DNA from: a virus
IMG/VR virus record: IMGVR_UViG_3300043436_003473
Location: 1 to 27,483 of that record
Strand: one strand, 5' to 3'
Length of the DNA: 27,483 nt
In this document: piece by piece, positions 1 through 8,107 of the stretch
Numbering within the stretch: position 1 is the stretch's first letter
How the letters are laid out: each line of letters opens with the position of its first letter
Translations under genes and position numbers: made by a program
Notes under the pieces: generated by a model
The model's database searches: none
What the model was told of the DNA's origin: nothing
What the model saw: only the letters and a program-made list of their open reading frames with translations

Positions 1-390
1 TTCCCATCTTATTACCTATTAAATAAAATTATTGGTAAAGAATGTCGAGAAAAACTTAAAGAGATTGAAGTTATTGAAGTGTTTGCGTTAGCGTTTATGA
101 GAGGTATGAATATTGACAATTCAATATTAATATTTGAAGAGGGTCAAAATGCGTCCCCGAGTCAAATGAAACTTCTTTTAACAAGAATAGGTTATAATAG
201 TAAATTTTTTATATCAGGAGATGTTGAACAGTCTGATAAATATAAAAATAAAACATTAAGTGGGTTATGGGACGCAATTGAAAAATTTAGAGATGACGAC
301 TATGTTTCCACATTTGAGTTTAAAGATAAAAATGATATCGTTAGAAATCCATTAATAAGTAAAATATTAGAAAAATACGAAGATAAATAG
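1..390 (+). CDS. phoH: PhoH-like ATPase, 3' part (5' end outside window)
   Basis: The reading frame is open from base 1, so the gene starts left of the window and only about 129 C-terminal residues are visible. The visible part matches the second half of the PhoH ATPase fold: a FALAFMRGMNIDNS segment, a Walker B-like LIFEEGQN, then QMKLLLTRIGYNSKFFISGDVEQSD, which corresponds to the family's QMKMFLTRIG...GDxxQxD block. The first Walker B acid and the following Ala differ from the usual DEAQN, reading EEGQN. PhoH-like proteins are P-loop ATPases related to helicase domains and are common in phages; their phage role is not settled. A hairpin terminator follows, so this gene ends its own transcription unit. 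Confidence 0.85.
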   Translation, partial: FPSYYLLNKIIGKECREKLKEIEVIEVFALAFMRGMNIDNSILIFEEGQNASPSQMKLLLTRIGYNSKFFISGDVEQSDKYKNKTLSGLWDAIEKFRDDDYVSTFEFKDKNDIVRNPLISKILEKYEDK

Positions 391-415
391 AATTAAAAAC
401 ATTAATTTAATAGAG

Positions 416-456
416 AAGATAAGTGACTATATTTTAGTTTACTTATCTTTTTTTTT
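416..456 (+). terminator. Rho-independent terminator after phoH
   Basis: A 9-bp perfect stem, AAGATAAGT (416-424) against ACTTATCTT (441-449), with a 16-nt loop runs directly into a T tract ending at 456. It separates the PhoH gene from the following cassette. Confidence 0.8.
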
Positions 457-473
457 ATATAACTTTTATTGAT

Positions 474-1076
474 ATGAGAATCGGTATAGAAATTAATGGA
501 GTATTACGAAATACTTTGGGGAAAATTGAACAAACTTATCAAAAATTTTTAATTGATAAAACAGATGGTATAGAGAATGAAGACTCTTTTGAATATAAGA
601 TGACTTATCCGATAAACAGTTTAACGTTAAATGAACATTTCTCATTTCCGGATGAAGATGAATTATTTTCATTTTTATATGAAGAATTTGCTATGGAAAT
701 TTTTGGTCACGCACAGTCTTCAGAATATAACACTTTTACTGATTTAAACGAGGTTTACGTCTCTTTAAGAGATAATAATGATTTACTGATAGTTTCTGAT
801 GAAATAGGTAAATCAAAACCTGCATCACTATTCTTTTTATCCAAATTTGGTTGCCAATTAGAAAAAGTAAAATTTTATAGTAATTCAACAATTAATTCAA
901 TGTGGGATGAAATTGATATTTTACTTACATCAAATCCCATCTTATTATTGGAATATCCCTCAGATAAAATATTAATAAAATACGACACTGAGTATAATGA
1001 GAATATTAACACAATCCATTCTATAAAATCAATAAAAGAATTGGAGGATAAATTAAAACAAATTTTAGAATGTTAA
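474..1076 (+). CDS. HAD-like protein with degenerate catalytic motif
   Basis: A 200-residue protein whose start MRIGIEINGVLRNT (residues 1-14) matches the haloacid dehalogenase (HAD) motif I layout hhhDxDGVLxDT. Both Asp residues expected for nucleophile and acid/base are replaced, by Glu6 and Asn8. A later LLIVSDEIGKSKPASLFFLSKFG segment fits motif II plus the cap-following helix, and MWDEIDILLTSNP fits the motif III/IV region. HAD enzymes are usually phosphatases, including nucleotidases; with these substitutions this member may be inactive or a binding protein. The next gene starts inside its stop codon (ATGTTAA overlap), so the two are translationally coupled. Assignment is from motif shape only. 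Confidence 0.55.
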   Translation: MRIGIEINGVLRNTLGKIEQTYQKFLIDKTDGIENEDSFEYKMTYPINSLTLNEHFSFPDEDELFSFLYEEFAMEIFGHAQSSEYNTFTDLNEVYVSLRDNNDLLIVSDEIGKSKPASLFFLSKFGCQLEKVKFYSNSTINSMWDEIDILLTSNPILLLEYPSDKILIKYDTEYNENINTIHSIKSIKELEDKLKQILEC

Positions 1077-1348
1077 AAGTATTAGGAGAAAACTATTATG
1101 TAGATTTGGATAAAATAGATGACTATGTCCAAATAAAACCAAAAAAAAATATCACATCAGGTGATACTGAAGGTACCGCCATTAGTATAATTAAATATGA
1201 AACTATCAAGTTAATGTTAGAAATAATTATGGATGAGCCTGAAGAGATTGACGAACAATTAGGGGCTAAAGGAACTAACAATTTATCTATACCCTTTAAA
1301 TTAGCGTTTAATACTCTATTATATAAAAAATTACTAAATAAAATATAA
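1070..1348 (+). CDS. Hypothetical small phage protein
   Basis: A 92-residue protein that I do not recognise. It overlaps the preceding gene by 7 bases and is followed after 5 bases by a glycosyltransferase gene, which places it in the same operon. The N-terminal half is lysine-rich and polar (DLDKIDDYVQIKPKKN), the middle is acidic (MDEPEEIDEQLGAKG), and the end looks helical and amphipathic (FKLAFNTLLYKKLLNKI). No signal peptide or membrane segment is visible. Codon use resembles its neighbours, and the tight packing supports it as a real gene. Confidence 0.7.
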   Translation: MLKVLGENYYVDLDKIDDYVQIKPKKNITSGDTEGTAISIIKYETIKLMLEIIMDEPEEIDEQLGAKGTNNLSIPFKLAFNTLLYKKLLNKI

Positions 1349-1353
1349 TTAAT

Positions 1354-2418
1354 ATGACACAAGAACAAATTACAAAGCTAGAACAGTCAATTCAAAACAT
1401 GAAAGATAAAAAATCGAGAATTTATCTTTTAGTACAAGACACTAAAGGTAATGCAAAAGCCTCTGTTGCTTACATATACGATTTAGGTATGACATTACTA
1501 AAAATTGGATATAATCCAATTATCTTACACGAAACACCGGATTATACTGGTGTTGGAGAATGGTTAGGTGAAGAATACATGACATCATTACCTCATAAAA
1601 CTATTGAGGGTCAAAATTTGGAAATTGCTCCTGAAGATTTAATTGTTATTCCTGAATTATATGGGTTTGTTATGAGTCAAATTGCAAAGTTACCTTGTGG
1701 TAAAATTGTATTATCTCAAGCTCACGACCATATTTTGGAAACTCTACAACCAGGTCAGACATGGTCGCAATTAGGGTTTTATAAATGTATAACAACATCT
1801 GAAACTCAAAAAGAATATATTGAAAATCTTATGAGAGGCATTTCAATTGATGTGTTAAAACCATTTATTTCAGATAAATTTAAACCTAATCCATTACCAG
1901 CAAAACCAATTATAGCGATTCACGCTAGAGAACAAAGAGAAGCTGTTAATATGATTAAAAGTTTTTACATTAAATTTCCACAATACAGATGGATAACTTT
2001 TAGAGATATGAGAGGATTAACTATTGACGAATTCGCAACAGCGATGAAAGATTGTTTCTTATCTGTTTGGATTGATGAGACAAGCTCTTACGGTACATTC
2101 CCATTAGAATCGATGAAATGTAAAATACCGGTAGTTGGTTTAGCACCAAATTTGGTACCTGAATGGATGAATGAAGATAACGGTATTTGGGTAAACAATA
2201 AAACTCAAATGGTTGATTATGTTGCCGACTTTTTACAAAATTGGTTAGAAGATAGTATTAATGAAAATTTAGAACAAGAAATAATTAAAACATCTGAAAA
2301 TTTAAGTACTAAAGAAGATTTTGAAAAAATAGCGACAAATTTATTTGAAGGATATCTAACAAAAAGATTAGAATCATTTGAAGAACAATTAAATAAACTA
2401 CAAACAATAGAAGAATAA
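1354..2418 (+). CDS. GT-B fold glycosyltransferase (GT4-like)
   Basis: A 354-residue protein resembling GT-B glycosyltransferases. The N-terminal domain begins after about 20 residues with a strand (RIYLLVQDT) and a GNAKASVAYIYDLGMTLLKIGYNPIIL segment typical of the acceptor-side Rossmann fold. The C-terminal domain has the sugar-nucleotide region SSYGTFPLESMKCKIPVVG near residues 244-262, corresponding to the family's ExxxxxxxE stretch. Glu252 is kept; the first Glu position appears to be Ser244. A lysine/glutamate-rich tail follows. It lies one base from a GT-A gene, so the two probably act in one pathway, such as glycosylating a virion protein, a modified base or a host surface sugar. The acceptor cannot be read from sequence. 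Confidence 0.7.
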   Translation: MTQEQITKLEQSIQNMKDKKSRIYLLVQDTKGNAKASVAYIYDLGMTLLKIGYNPIILHETPDYTGVGEWLGEEYMTSLPHKTIEGQNLEIAPEDLIVIPELYGFVMSQIAKLPCGKIVLSQAHDHILETLQPGQTWSQLGFYKCITTSETQKEYIENLMRGISIDVLKPFISDKFKPNPLPAKPIIAIHAREQREAVNMIKSFYIKFPQYRWITFRDMRGLTIDEFATAMKDCFLSVWIDETSSYGTFPLESMKCKIPVVGLAPNLVPEWMNEDNGIWVNNKTQMVDYVADFLQNWLEDSINENLEQEIIKTSENLSTKEDFEKIATNLFEGYLTKRLESFEEQLNKLQTIEE

Positions 2419-2419
2419 T

Positions 2420-3226
2420 ATGGAAAATTACTTTGACGTATCAGTTATATTACCGATTAAATCGGCAACCGTACCATTTTTTGAGGATTACTTTAAAAAA
2501 TGTATCGAATCATTAAATAATCAAAAATTAAGAATTAATGAATTAGTCATTGTTCATACAAATGAAACACCATTAGTAGAACTTATTAAAGATTATGATT
2601 TTGGTGATTTAAATGTTGTTAAATTAGAATGGGATAAAGACCCTAATTATGCCGCACAAGTTAATCATGGTGTTAGAAATTCTAAATCTGAATGGATTTC
2701 ATTATTTGAATTTGACGATGAGTACTCAAATATATGGTTTAAAAATGTTAACGTTTATGCAAACGCATATCCTAATATCGACGCATTTTTACCAATAGTT
2801 GTTGATACAGACCAAAAAGGTAAATTTGCTGGATTTACTAATGAAGCTACTTTCGCGGCAAACTTTACACCTGAAATGGGTATTTTAACACATGATACTT
2901 TATTAGATTATCAAAATTTCCAATCATCAGGAATGGTAATTAAAAAATCAAAATTTGTTGATTATGGATTATTTAAACCATCGTTTAAATTAACGTTTGG
3001 ATATGAATTATTCTTACGATTAACACATAATTCCATTAACATAATGTCTATACCGAGAATTGGTTATAAACATACAAATTTAAGAGATGGTTCAATCTTT
3101 TGGAATTACAAAAATGGTAGAGATATTTTAACTCCGGAAGAAGTTAAATTTTGGATTGAATCCGCAAAAAAAGAATATTTTTTCATTAATGACAGAGCAA
3201 TAAAATTTGAATCTCAAGAATCTTAA
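2420..3226 (+). CDS. GT-A fold glycosyltransferase, family 2-like
   Basis: A 268-residue protein beginning with a GT2-type core: VSVILPIKS (residues 7-15), a KKCIESLNNQKLRINELVIVHTNE segment, then NYAAQVNHGVRNSKSEWISLFEFDDEY at about 76-102. In that last segment D99/D100 correspond to the metal- and nucleotide-sugar-binding DxD region. A later FGYELFLRLTHN stretch matches the acceptor-side helix of family 2 enzymes. No membrane segment is present, so it is probably a soluble cytoplasmic transferase. Its stop overlaps the start of the sigma factor gene (TAATG), coupling glycosylation and late-transcription genes in one operon. Donor and acceptor are unknown. Confidence 0.8.
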   Translation: MENYFDVSVILPIKSATVPFFEDYFKKCIESLNNQKLRINELVIVHTNETPLVELIKDYDFGDLNVVKLEWDKDPNYAAQVNHGVRNSKSEWISLFEFDDEYSNIWFKNVNVYANAYPNIDAFLPIVVDTDQKGKFAGFTNEATFAANFTPEMGILTHDTLLDYQNFQSSGMVIKKSKFVDYGLFKPSFKLTFGYELFLRLTHNSINIMSIPRIGYKHTNLRDGSIFWNYKNGRDILTPEEVKFWIESAKKEYFFINDRAIKFESQES

Positions 3227-3975
3227 TGAATGAAAATATTAATTTAACAGGAGATACAAATGTTGAGTTAAAAAAGAAAGGTAGAAAACCAACACAAGCA
3301 AATTATTTTGATGTTAGAGAAGAATTAGCTGTAGTCAGATTTTTAGAATCATCCTCGTATGAAGAAAAAAATAAGATTTACAACGAATTTTTAAAAAAAC
3401 CTTTAGACAAGATGATATCTTCAATTATTAGAAGATACAAATTATATAGAAAAGACATGGATTTCACTGATATACATGTAGACACTCACTCGTTTTTAAT
3501 GACTAAAATAGATAAGTTTAAACCTTCTCGTGAAAAGAAGGCTTATTCTTATTTTGGTACAATATGTAAAAACTATTTAATGGGTCAAATCATTAAAGAC
3601 CAAAAAGAAACCAATAGAAAAATATCGTATGAAGATATTTCATCAAATTTAGAAAATAATGAAAACTTCGCGTATTATATTGAGAATGATAGTTTAGATT
3701 CTGAAAAAGTTATTAAACACTTTTTAATTGAATTAGAGAGATTTATCAAGGAAGAAAATTTATCGGAAAATGAGATTAAACTAGGTCACGCTCTTTATGA
3801 TATTTTTGAAAATTACGATTCAATATTTATTGGAAATGATAATAACAAATTTAATAAAAATATTATTTTATTGTCTTTAAGAGAGATGACTAATCTTTCA
3901 ACAAAAGAAATTAGAGGGTCAATGAGAAAATACAAAAATATGTATTACACATTGATTCAAAATATGGTTAATTAA
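3226..3975 (+). CDS. 55: T4 gp55-type late-transcription sigma factor
   Basis: A 249-residue protein resembling phage late sigma factors of the T4 gp55 type. The core, about residues 55-135, contains the region 2-like string AYSYFGTICKNYLMGQIIKD preceded by FLMTKIDKFKPSREKK, which fits the helix that binds the RNA polymerase clamp and melts the -10 element. The C-terminal part (LREMTNLSTKEIRGSMRKYKNMYYTL) could form a helix-turn-helix. T4 gp55 is shorter, 185 residues, and lacks a normal region 4. This factor probably directs host RNA polymerase to the late promoters, here suggested to be the TATTTAT elements. It is coupled to the upstream GT-A gene by a TAATG overlap. Confidence 0.8.
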   Translation: MNENINLTGDTNVELKKKGRKPTQANYFDVREELAVVRFLESSSYEEKNKIYNEFLKKPLDKMISSIIRRYKLYRKDMDFTDIHVDTHSFLMTKIDKFKPSREKKAYSYFGTICKNYLMGQIIKDQKETNRKISYEDISSNLENNENFAYYIENDSLDSEKVIKHFLIELERFIKEENLSENEIKLGHALYDIFENYDSIFIGNDNNKFNKNIILLSLREMTNLSTKEIRGSMRKYKNMYYTLIQNMVN

Positions 3976-3991
3976 AAAACAATAAATTAAA

Positions 3992-3998
3992 TATTTAT
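3992..3998 (+). promoter_or_regulatory. TATTTAT element, candidate late promoter
   Basis: AATATTTATCA lies only 4 bases before the ATG at 4003, so any transcript from it would be nearly leaderless. This is the weakest-spaced member of the repeated element set. Confidence 0.35.
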
Positions 3999-4002
3999 CA
4001 TT

Positions 4003-4380
4003 ATGGCAAGACCGACAAAAAAAGAAATTAATCTAAGTAAAGAATCAATGTTATCATTGATGCAAGAAATCTATAATGAACTTGTAGAACAAAGAAGCAC
4101 TGCGATTAGAATTCAAAATAAAATGTTAACAATGATGAAAAACCCTGAGGACATGACTTTAATCGGTCCCGTTATTGAAAAACAACAAAAAATAATTAAC
4201 GATTGTGTTGAAAAAAAATTAACCCTTTCAAAACTACAAGCAGGAATGTGGGAAAAATCAAATACAGGTACGAGTGAAAGTTTTTCAATTTCAGATTTAG
4301 GTGTTGATGATGAGATGTTAAAAACTTTAATTGAAAAAGACGCATCCAAAACTGAAGGTTCCTATAAAATGAAAAAATAA
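4003..4380 (+). CDS. Small helical protein, unknown function
   Basis: A 125-residue, mostly helical protein with an MARPTKKE start and long heptad-like stretches (MLSLMQEIYNELVEQRSTAIRIQNKM and PVIEKQQKIINDCVEKKLTLSKLQAGMWEK). The size and coiled-coil character would fit a small terminase subunit of the gp16 type or a tail assembly chaperone. No specific motif proves either, and the large terminase gene is far away on the other strand. It opens the structural part of the rightward cluster, 6 bases upstream of a large structural gene. I do not assign a function. Confidence 0.7.
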   Translation: MARPTKKEINLSKESMLSLMQEIYNELVEQRSTAIRIQNKMLTMMKNPEDMTLIGPVIEKQQKIINDCVEKKLTLSKLQAGMWEKSNTGTSESFSISDLGVDDEMLKTLIEKDASKTEGSYKMKK

Positions 4381-4386
4381 TTTGTT

Positions 4387-6300
4387 ATGGCGTCATTAGA
4401 TTTAGGATTTGATTATAAAAAAATACAAGACAAAATTACCGCAACTAGAAATTATAACGAGTTAAAATCTCAATATGATGATACTAGAAAACAAGCCGGA
4501 GATGCGTTTGAACAAAAAAAATCTGCAGTTACCGGTCAACTTGGAAAAATTAAAGAACAAACTAAACGTTATCAAAAAGAAATTAAAAATCAATTTGAAC
4601 AACTTTTAGATATTAATAATACAACCGGTGGTAAAGGAAGTAATTCAACTAAATACATTAAAAAATTATTAATTACCGCAATTAAGAATGTTGAACCAAG
4701 ACTTTCTGAAATTGTTATGGAAGAATCACTAAACGCTGTTGGTTGTGACCAACAACAAGCTTATAATGGGGGTGCAACATATTATATAAAAGTGAAATCT
4801 ATCGACCTTTTAAATATACTAACTTTAGACCCTAAAACTGAAGGTAAACCTCTATACGAAAAATCTCCAATATTAGTTCAGGATTATCCTTTTTCAATGA
4901 ATAAGGAATTATATCAATTAATACAAACGGGTCAACCATACTCAACAGATAATGGACAAAATTACATTGGTCAATCTGGACAAGATTTATTTAATATTCA
5001 ATATGTTGATACAAATCTTCAAGGTGAAACAGGCCCTTGGTTTAAAGTTGATTTATCAAATAGAGTTAATGGTGTTAATAAAGTTGGGACTTTTTTAGTG
5101 GACTACTATAAAACAATTAAAGTTTCGGAACCAACTAACATTATGGCTTCAATAATGGAATCATTAAGTGGTGTTGTTTCTATGAGTGCAAGTGCTGGTG
5201 TTGGACAAGTCGAAGACCAAAGTAAATTCGACCTTTTAGTTCAAAGAATTCTTGGGTTATGTTTTGACAATAGAAGTGAAATTGATGTTAGTGGTATTGC
5301 TAAAGTACCTGAACTTGATGGTGTTGATGAAACTTTTTTTGAATTTACTGAGATTGATTTAAGAAAAATAGAACAAAGAATAACTAACATTAAAAATAAA
5401 GTGATTGAGTTAGAAGATTGTGATGGAATATTATTACCCGTAGATTATCCGGCGGTAATTAACCAAATAAATAATTTAAATTTAATCGAGAATAATAGTG
5501 ATTTTATTAATGCTGCCGATAATTTAACTCAAGTCTTAGCAGATAATCCTCAATGGGGTGCCGGTATTCAAACCAACGCACAAGCGGCTTTAAATTTAAA
5601 TTTTATAAAATTAATCGCTCAAGGTATTGCAAGTGCTTTTTTAACACCTAAAATATTGTTACCAATATATGTAATGTTAAAAGCCATCGGTCAAGAAACT
5701 ACGGACTCAATAAAAGGATTAGTTGATTTTACTAAACAATTCAAAAAATTCGCAATAAATTTTATTTCCAAAATAGGGGCAATATTTGTTCAAGAATTAT
5801 TTGAATTAATAAAAAAAGATATTTTAGCATTGATTCAAAGAGTTATTACAGATATTGTTAAAGAAAAAATTGATAAAAGAATATCAATGATTTTAAAACT
5901 CATTCAATTATTATTAATTGTTGCGTCTTTTATTAGTGATTGGCGAAAATGTAAAAGTGTTGTAGATGAATTATTAGCTTTATTAGATTTGATAACTAGT
6001 AGTCTCGGTTTTGGTAGTCAAATACCTTTACCATTATTATTCGCTTCACAACTATTAGATGGTTACTCAGAATCAAGAGCCTTTGTTGGAGCTATTGAAG
6101 AACTACAAAAAATTGGTATCCCAACAGGTCCTTTACCGGATGGTAGCCCTAATTTAGATATTTTAGGTAAATTTGGTCAAATGAAAGCAATGGCAAAAGA
6201 AGATTCGGATAATAATAAATTACAAATTGCTATTGGACCATTAACAATGACACCCGCAGGTTTAACAGTACCAGCAAGTGCTTTCGGTAAAAAAATATAA
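4387..6300 (+). CDS. Putative baseplate or tail structural protein
   Basis: A 637-residue protein that I cannot match to a named T4 gene. The first 75 residues form a charged coiled coil (ELKSQYDDTRKQAGDAFEQK). The middle, about 90-300, looks like a globular domain. From about residue 400 there are long hydrophobic helices (LLPIYVMLKAIG, FVQELFELIKKDILALIQRV, MILKLIQLLLIVASFIS at about 501-517) that resemble membrane or tail-lumen segments. It ends with a Gly/Pro-rich region. Its position just upstream of a gp5-like hub gene suggests a baseplate or hub component, or one that inserts in the host envelope on ejection. The function is inferred from neighbourhood only. Confidence 0.6.
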   Translation: MASLDLGFDYKKIQDKITATRNYNELKSQYDDTRKQAGDAFEQKKSAVTGQLGKIKEQTKRYQKEIKNQFEQLLDINNTTGGKGSNSTKYIKKLLITAIKNVEPRLSEIVMEESLNAVGCDQQQAYNGGATYYIKVKSIDLLNILTLDPKTEGKPLYEKSPILVQDYPFSMNKELYQLIQTGQPYSTDNGQNYIGQSGQDLFNIQYVDTNLQGETGPWFKVDLSNRVNGVNKVGTFLVDYYKTIKVSEPTNIMASIMESLSGVVSMSASAGVGQVEDQSKFDLLVQRILGLCFDNRSEIDVSGIAKVPELDGVDETFFEFTEIDLRKIEQRITNIKNKVIELEDCDGILLPVDYPAVINQINNLNLIENNSDFINAADNLTQVLADNPQWGAGIQTNAQAALNLNFIKLIAQGIASAFLTPKILLPIYVMLKAIGQETTDSIKGLVDFTKQFKKFAINFISKIGAIFVQELFELIKKDILALIQRVITDIVKEKIDKRISMILKLIQLLLIVASFISDWRKCKSVVDELLALLDLITSSLGFGSQIPLPLLFASQLLDGYSESRAFVGAIEELQKIGIPTGPLPDGSPNLDILGKFGQMKAMAKEDSDNNKLQIAIGPLTMTPAGLTVPASAFGKKI

Positions 6301-6302
6301 TA

Positions 6303-6524
6303 ATGAATATCCAAGAAAAATCTGAAAAAGCTAAAAATATTATTAAAGAATATAAAAATTCATCAAATAAAGATTTATCATTTGTTATGGATTTTATTCA
6401 GGAAGATTTTGTTTTAACTAAAGAATCGTTAATTAAATTAACGCACCATTTAGATAAATTAGAATTAACTTATAATACAATATTAAAAGAATATAACTCA
6501 AGAACAAAGAAAAATGGTAACTAA
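6303..6524 (+). CDS. Small hypothetical protein
   Basis: A 73-residue highly charged helical protein ([22 protein letters not shown], then [19 protein letters not shown]). It begins 2 bases after the stop of the large structural gene and overlaps the gp5-like gene by 11 bases. This places it in the baseplate operon, where it may be a chaperone or small structural part. No family is recognised. Confidence 0.7.
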   Translation: MNIQEKSEKAKNIIKEYKNSSNKDLSFVMDFIQEDFVLTKESLIKLTHHLDKLELTYNTILKEYNSRTKKNGN

Positions 6525-8085
6525 TCAAATAATTTTTCCAGGAATAGTACTTAACAATGAAGACCCTATGATGTTAGGAAGACTTCGTGTTATACCTGAA
6601 ACAAAAAATTATCAAGATATTATAGCAGCAATTCCAAATTGGAATGAGGAAACGGACCCCTGGACTTCAAAAGACCCTTTAATTTGTTTATCGTTATTAC
6701 CGTTTTATGTAAGTCAAGTACCTCTTAAAGATGAGTATGTTCATATAATATACTCAAATAAAGATTTCCCATTCACAAATCAATTTTATATTCAAGGACC
6801 ATTTTCATCACCAATGATTAGTCCTTTTGAAAATTTTCAAGGAGCAAAAAAATTCTTAGCATCAGGTGACAGAATTGCTCAGGGAATTTCAATTAAAAAT
6901 CAAGTAGGTGCCTATAGAAATCAAGAGAGTAAAGGAGTGTTTCCTGAACCCGGTGATAATGCGTTATTAGGAAGAGGAACTGCCGATGTGATTGTTAAGG
7001 AAAATGAAGTATTAATTAGAGCGGGTAAAACTAAAAGATTGGTGAAAGACCAATTACCATTAGGAAATGTTAATAGAGCCTTCATTCAATTATCTAATTT
7101 TTCCCAACAAAAGACAACTAAAGACCCTGAGGGGATTACTCGATTAATTGAACAAGTTAAAGTTGTGAAAAAAATGATTATTTGGAATATTGATAATTTA
7201 GAGAACTTATCAATACCGGGAGCATTTAACGGTTCTGTAGGGTTATATAATGTAGTTCCAAGTGTAGCAGTAAACTCAAAAAACTTTAAATCTGATACAA
7301 TAACAACTTTATCTGTTGGGACAAATTATGGCTCTCCATTAGAAGAAATTAAATTTACTGCGAAATCATTTGATGATGCGTCCGCTATTATAAATAATTT
7401 CATACAGGGAGTGTTTAGCGGATTTATAAACATATCAGGTTATACTGTAAACAATCCTCAAAATTTTGCACCTAACGTAACATTCCCATTAGTTATCACA
7501 CCATCAAAATTAACTTATACCACCGGAAATAAATTTTCACCAAATGACCTTATAACTGAAGTCGCGGAATATGTTAATTATGTAAGATTTTATGATAAAA
7601 TAACATTAAACCCTGCTAGTAAAAAATTTAAAGGATGGTTTTTAGTTTGGGAAAACAAATCGGGTAAACCAATTCTTGGTCCTCAAGCCGATTTAAAAGA
7701 AGAAGTAGTGATACCTACCGAATTTATTCCGGCAGATATTAGTTATAGTATTATGGGTTCTCAAAGAATGTATTTCTTATCTCAAGATTCTGCAGGTCCA
7801 AAAGGAAAAATTAGTTTAAGTCAAACTTTATATGGGATTCCTCAGGATAAATTTATTGGAGATGAGAATAGTATTCTTAATAAAACATACCCTGTTGTGA
7901 GGGGTGATGAATTAATGGGATTACTTAGAAAAATTTTCTCATTTGTTACAGGACACGTTCATCCGGTTGCAACAATGGCTCCTGTTCCGGTTGCCGCGGG
8001 TAATGGGCAAACAACCTCAGAAATCAACGCAATCCTCGCAGATGCAGAAAATACAATATTAAATCAAAATATTAGAATTAATTGA
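6514..8085 (+). CDS. gp5-like baseplate hub/spike protein
   Basis: A 523-residue protein whose N-terminus has the layout of the gp5/gpV OB-fold: [23 protein letters not shown] (about residues 8-30), followed by [25 protein letters not shown], the usual LPF...P..GE.V.V block. No T4-type lysozyme domain is visible. Near the C-terminus is GHVHPV with H481-V-H483. An HxH pair near the end of contractile-injection spike proteins can bind an iron ion at the tip, so this may be similar, but no clear beta-helix repeat is seen. It would sit at the centre of the baseplate and pierce the outer membrane. It overlaps the small upstream gene by 11 bases. Confidence 0.65.
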   Translation: MVTNQIIFPGIVLNNEDPMMLGRLRVIPETKNYQDIIAAIPNWNEETDPWTSKDPLICLSLLPFYVSQVPLKDEYVHIIYSNKDFPFTNQFYIQGPFSSPMISPFENFQGAKKFLASGDRIAQGISIKNQVGAYRNQESKGVFPEPGDNALLGRGTADVIVKENEVLIRAGKTKRLVKDQLPLGNVNRAFIQLSNFSQQKTTKDPEGITRLIEQVKVVKKMIIWNIDNLENLSIPGAFNGSVGLYNVVPSVAVNSKNFKSDTITTLSVGTNYGSPLEEIKFTAKSFDDASAIINNFIQGVFSGFINISGYTVNNPQNFAPNVTFPLVITPSKLTYTTGNKFSPNDLITEVAEYVNYVRFYDKITLNPASKKFKGWFLVWENKSGKPILGPQADLKEEVVIPTEFIPADISYSIMGSQRMYFLSQDSAGPKGKISLSQTLYGIPQDKFIGDENSILNKTYPVVRGDELMGLLRKIFSFVTGHVHPVATMAPVPVAAGNGQTTSEINAILADAENTILNQNIRIN

Positions 8086-8092
8086 TATTTAT
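8086..8092 (+). promoter_or_regulatory. TATTTAT element, candidate late promoter
   Basis: GATATTTATATATAAAAC directly follows the stop of the gp5-like gene and ends 15 bases before the ATG at 8108. It matches the set seen upstream of gp20, gp21 and gp22. Confidence 0.55.
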
Positions 8093-8107
8093 ATATAAAA
8101 CATTTAT

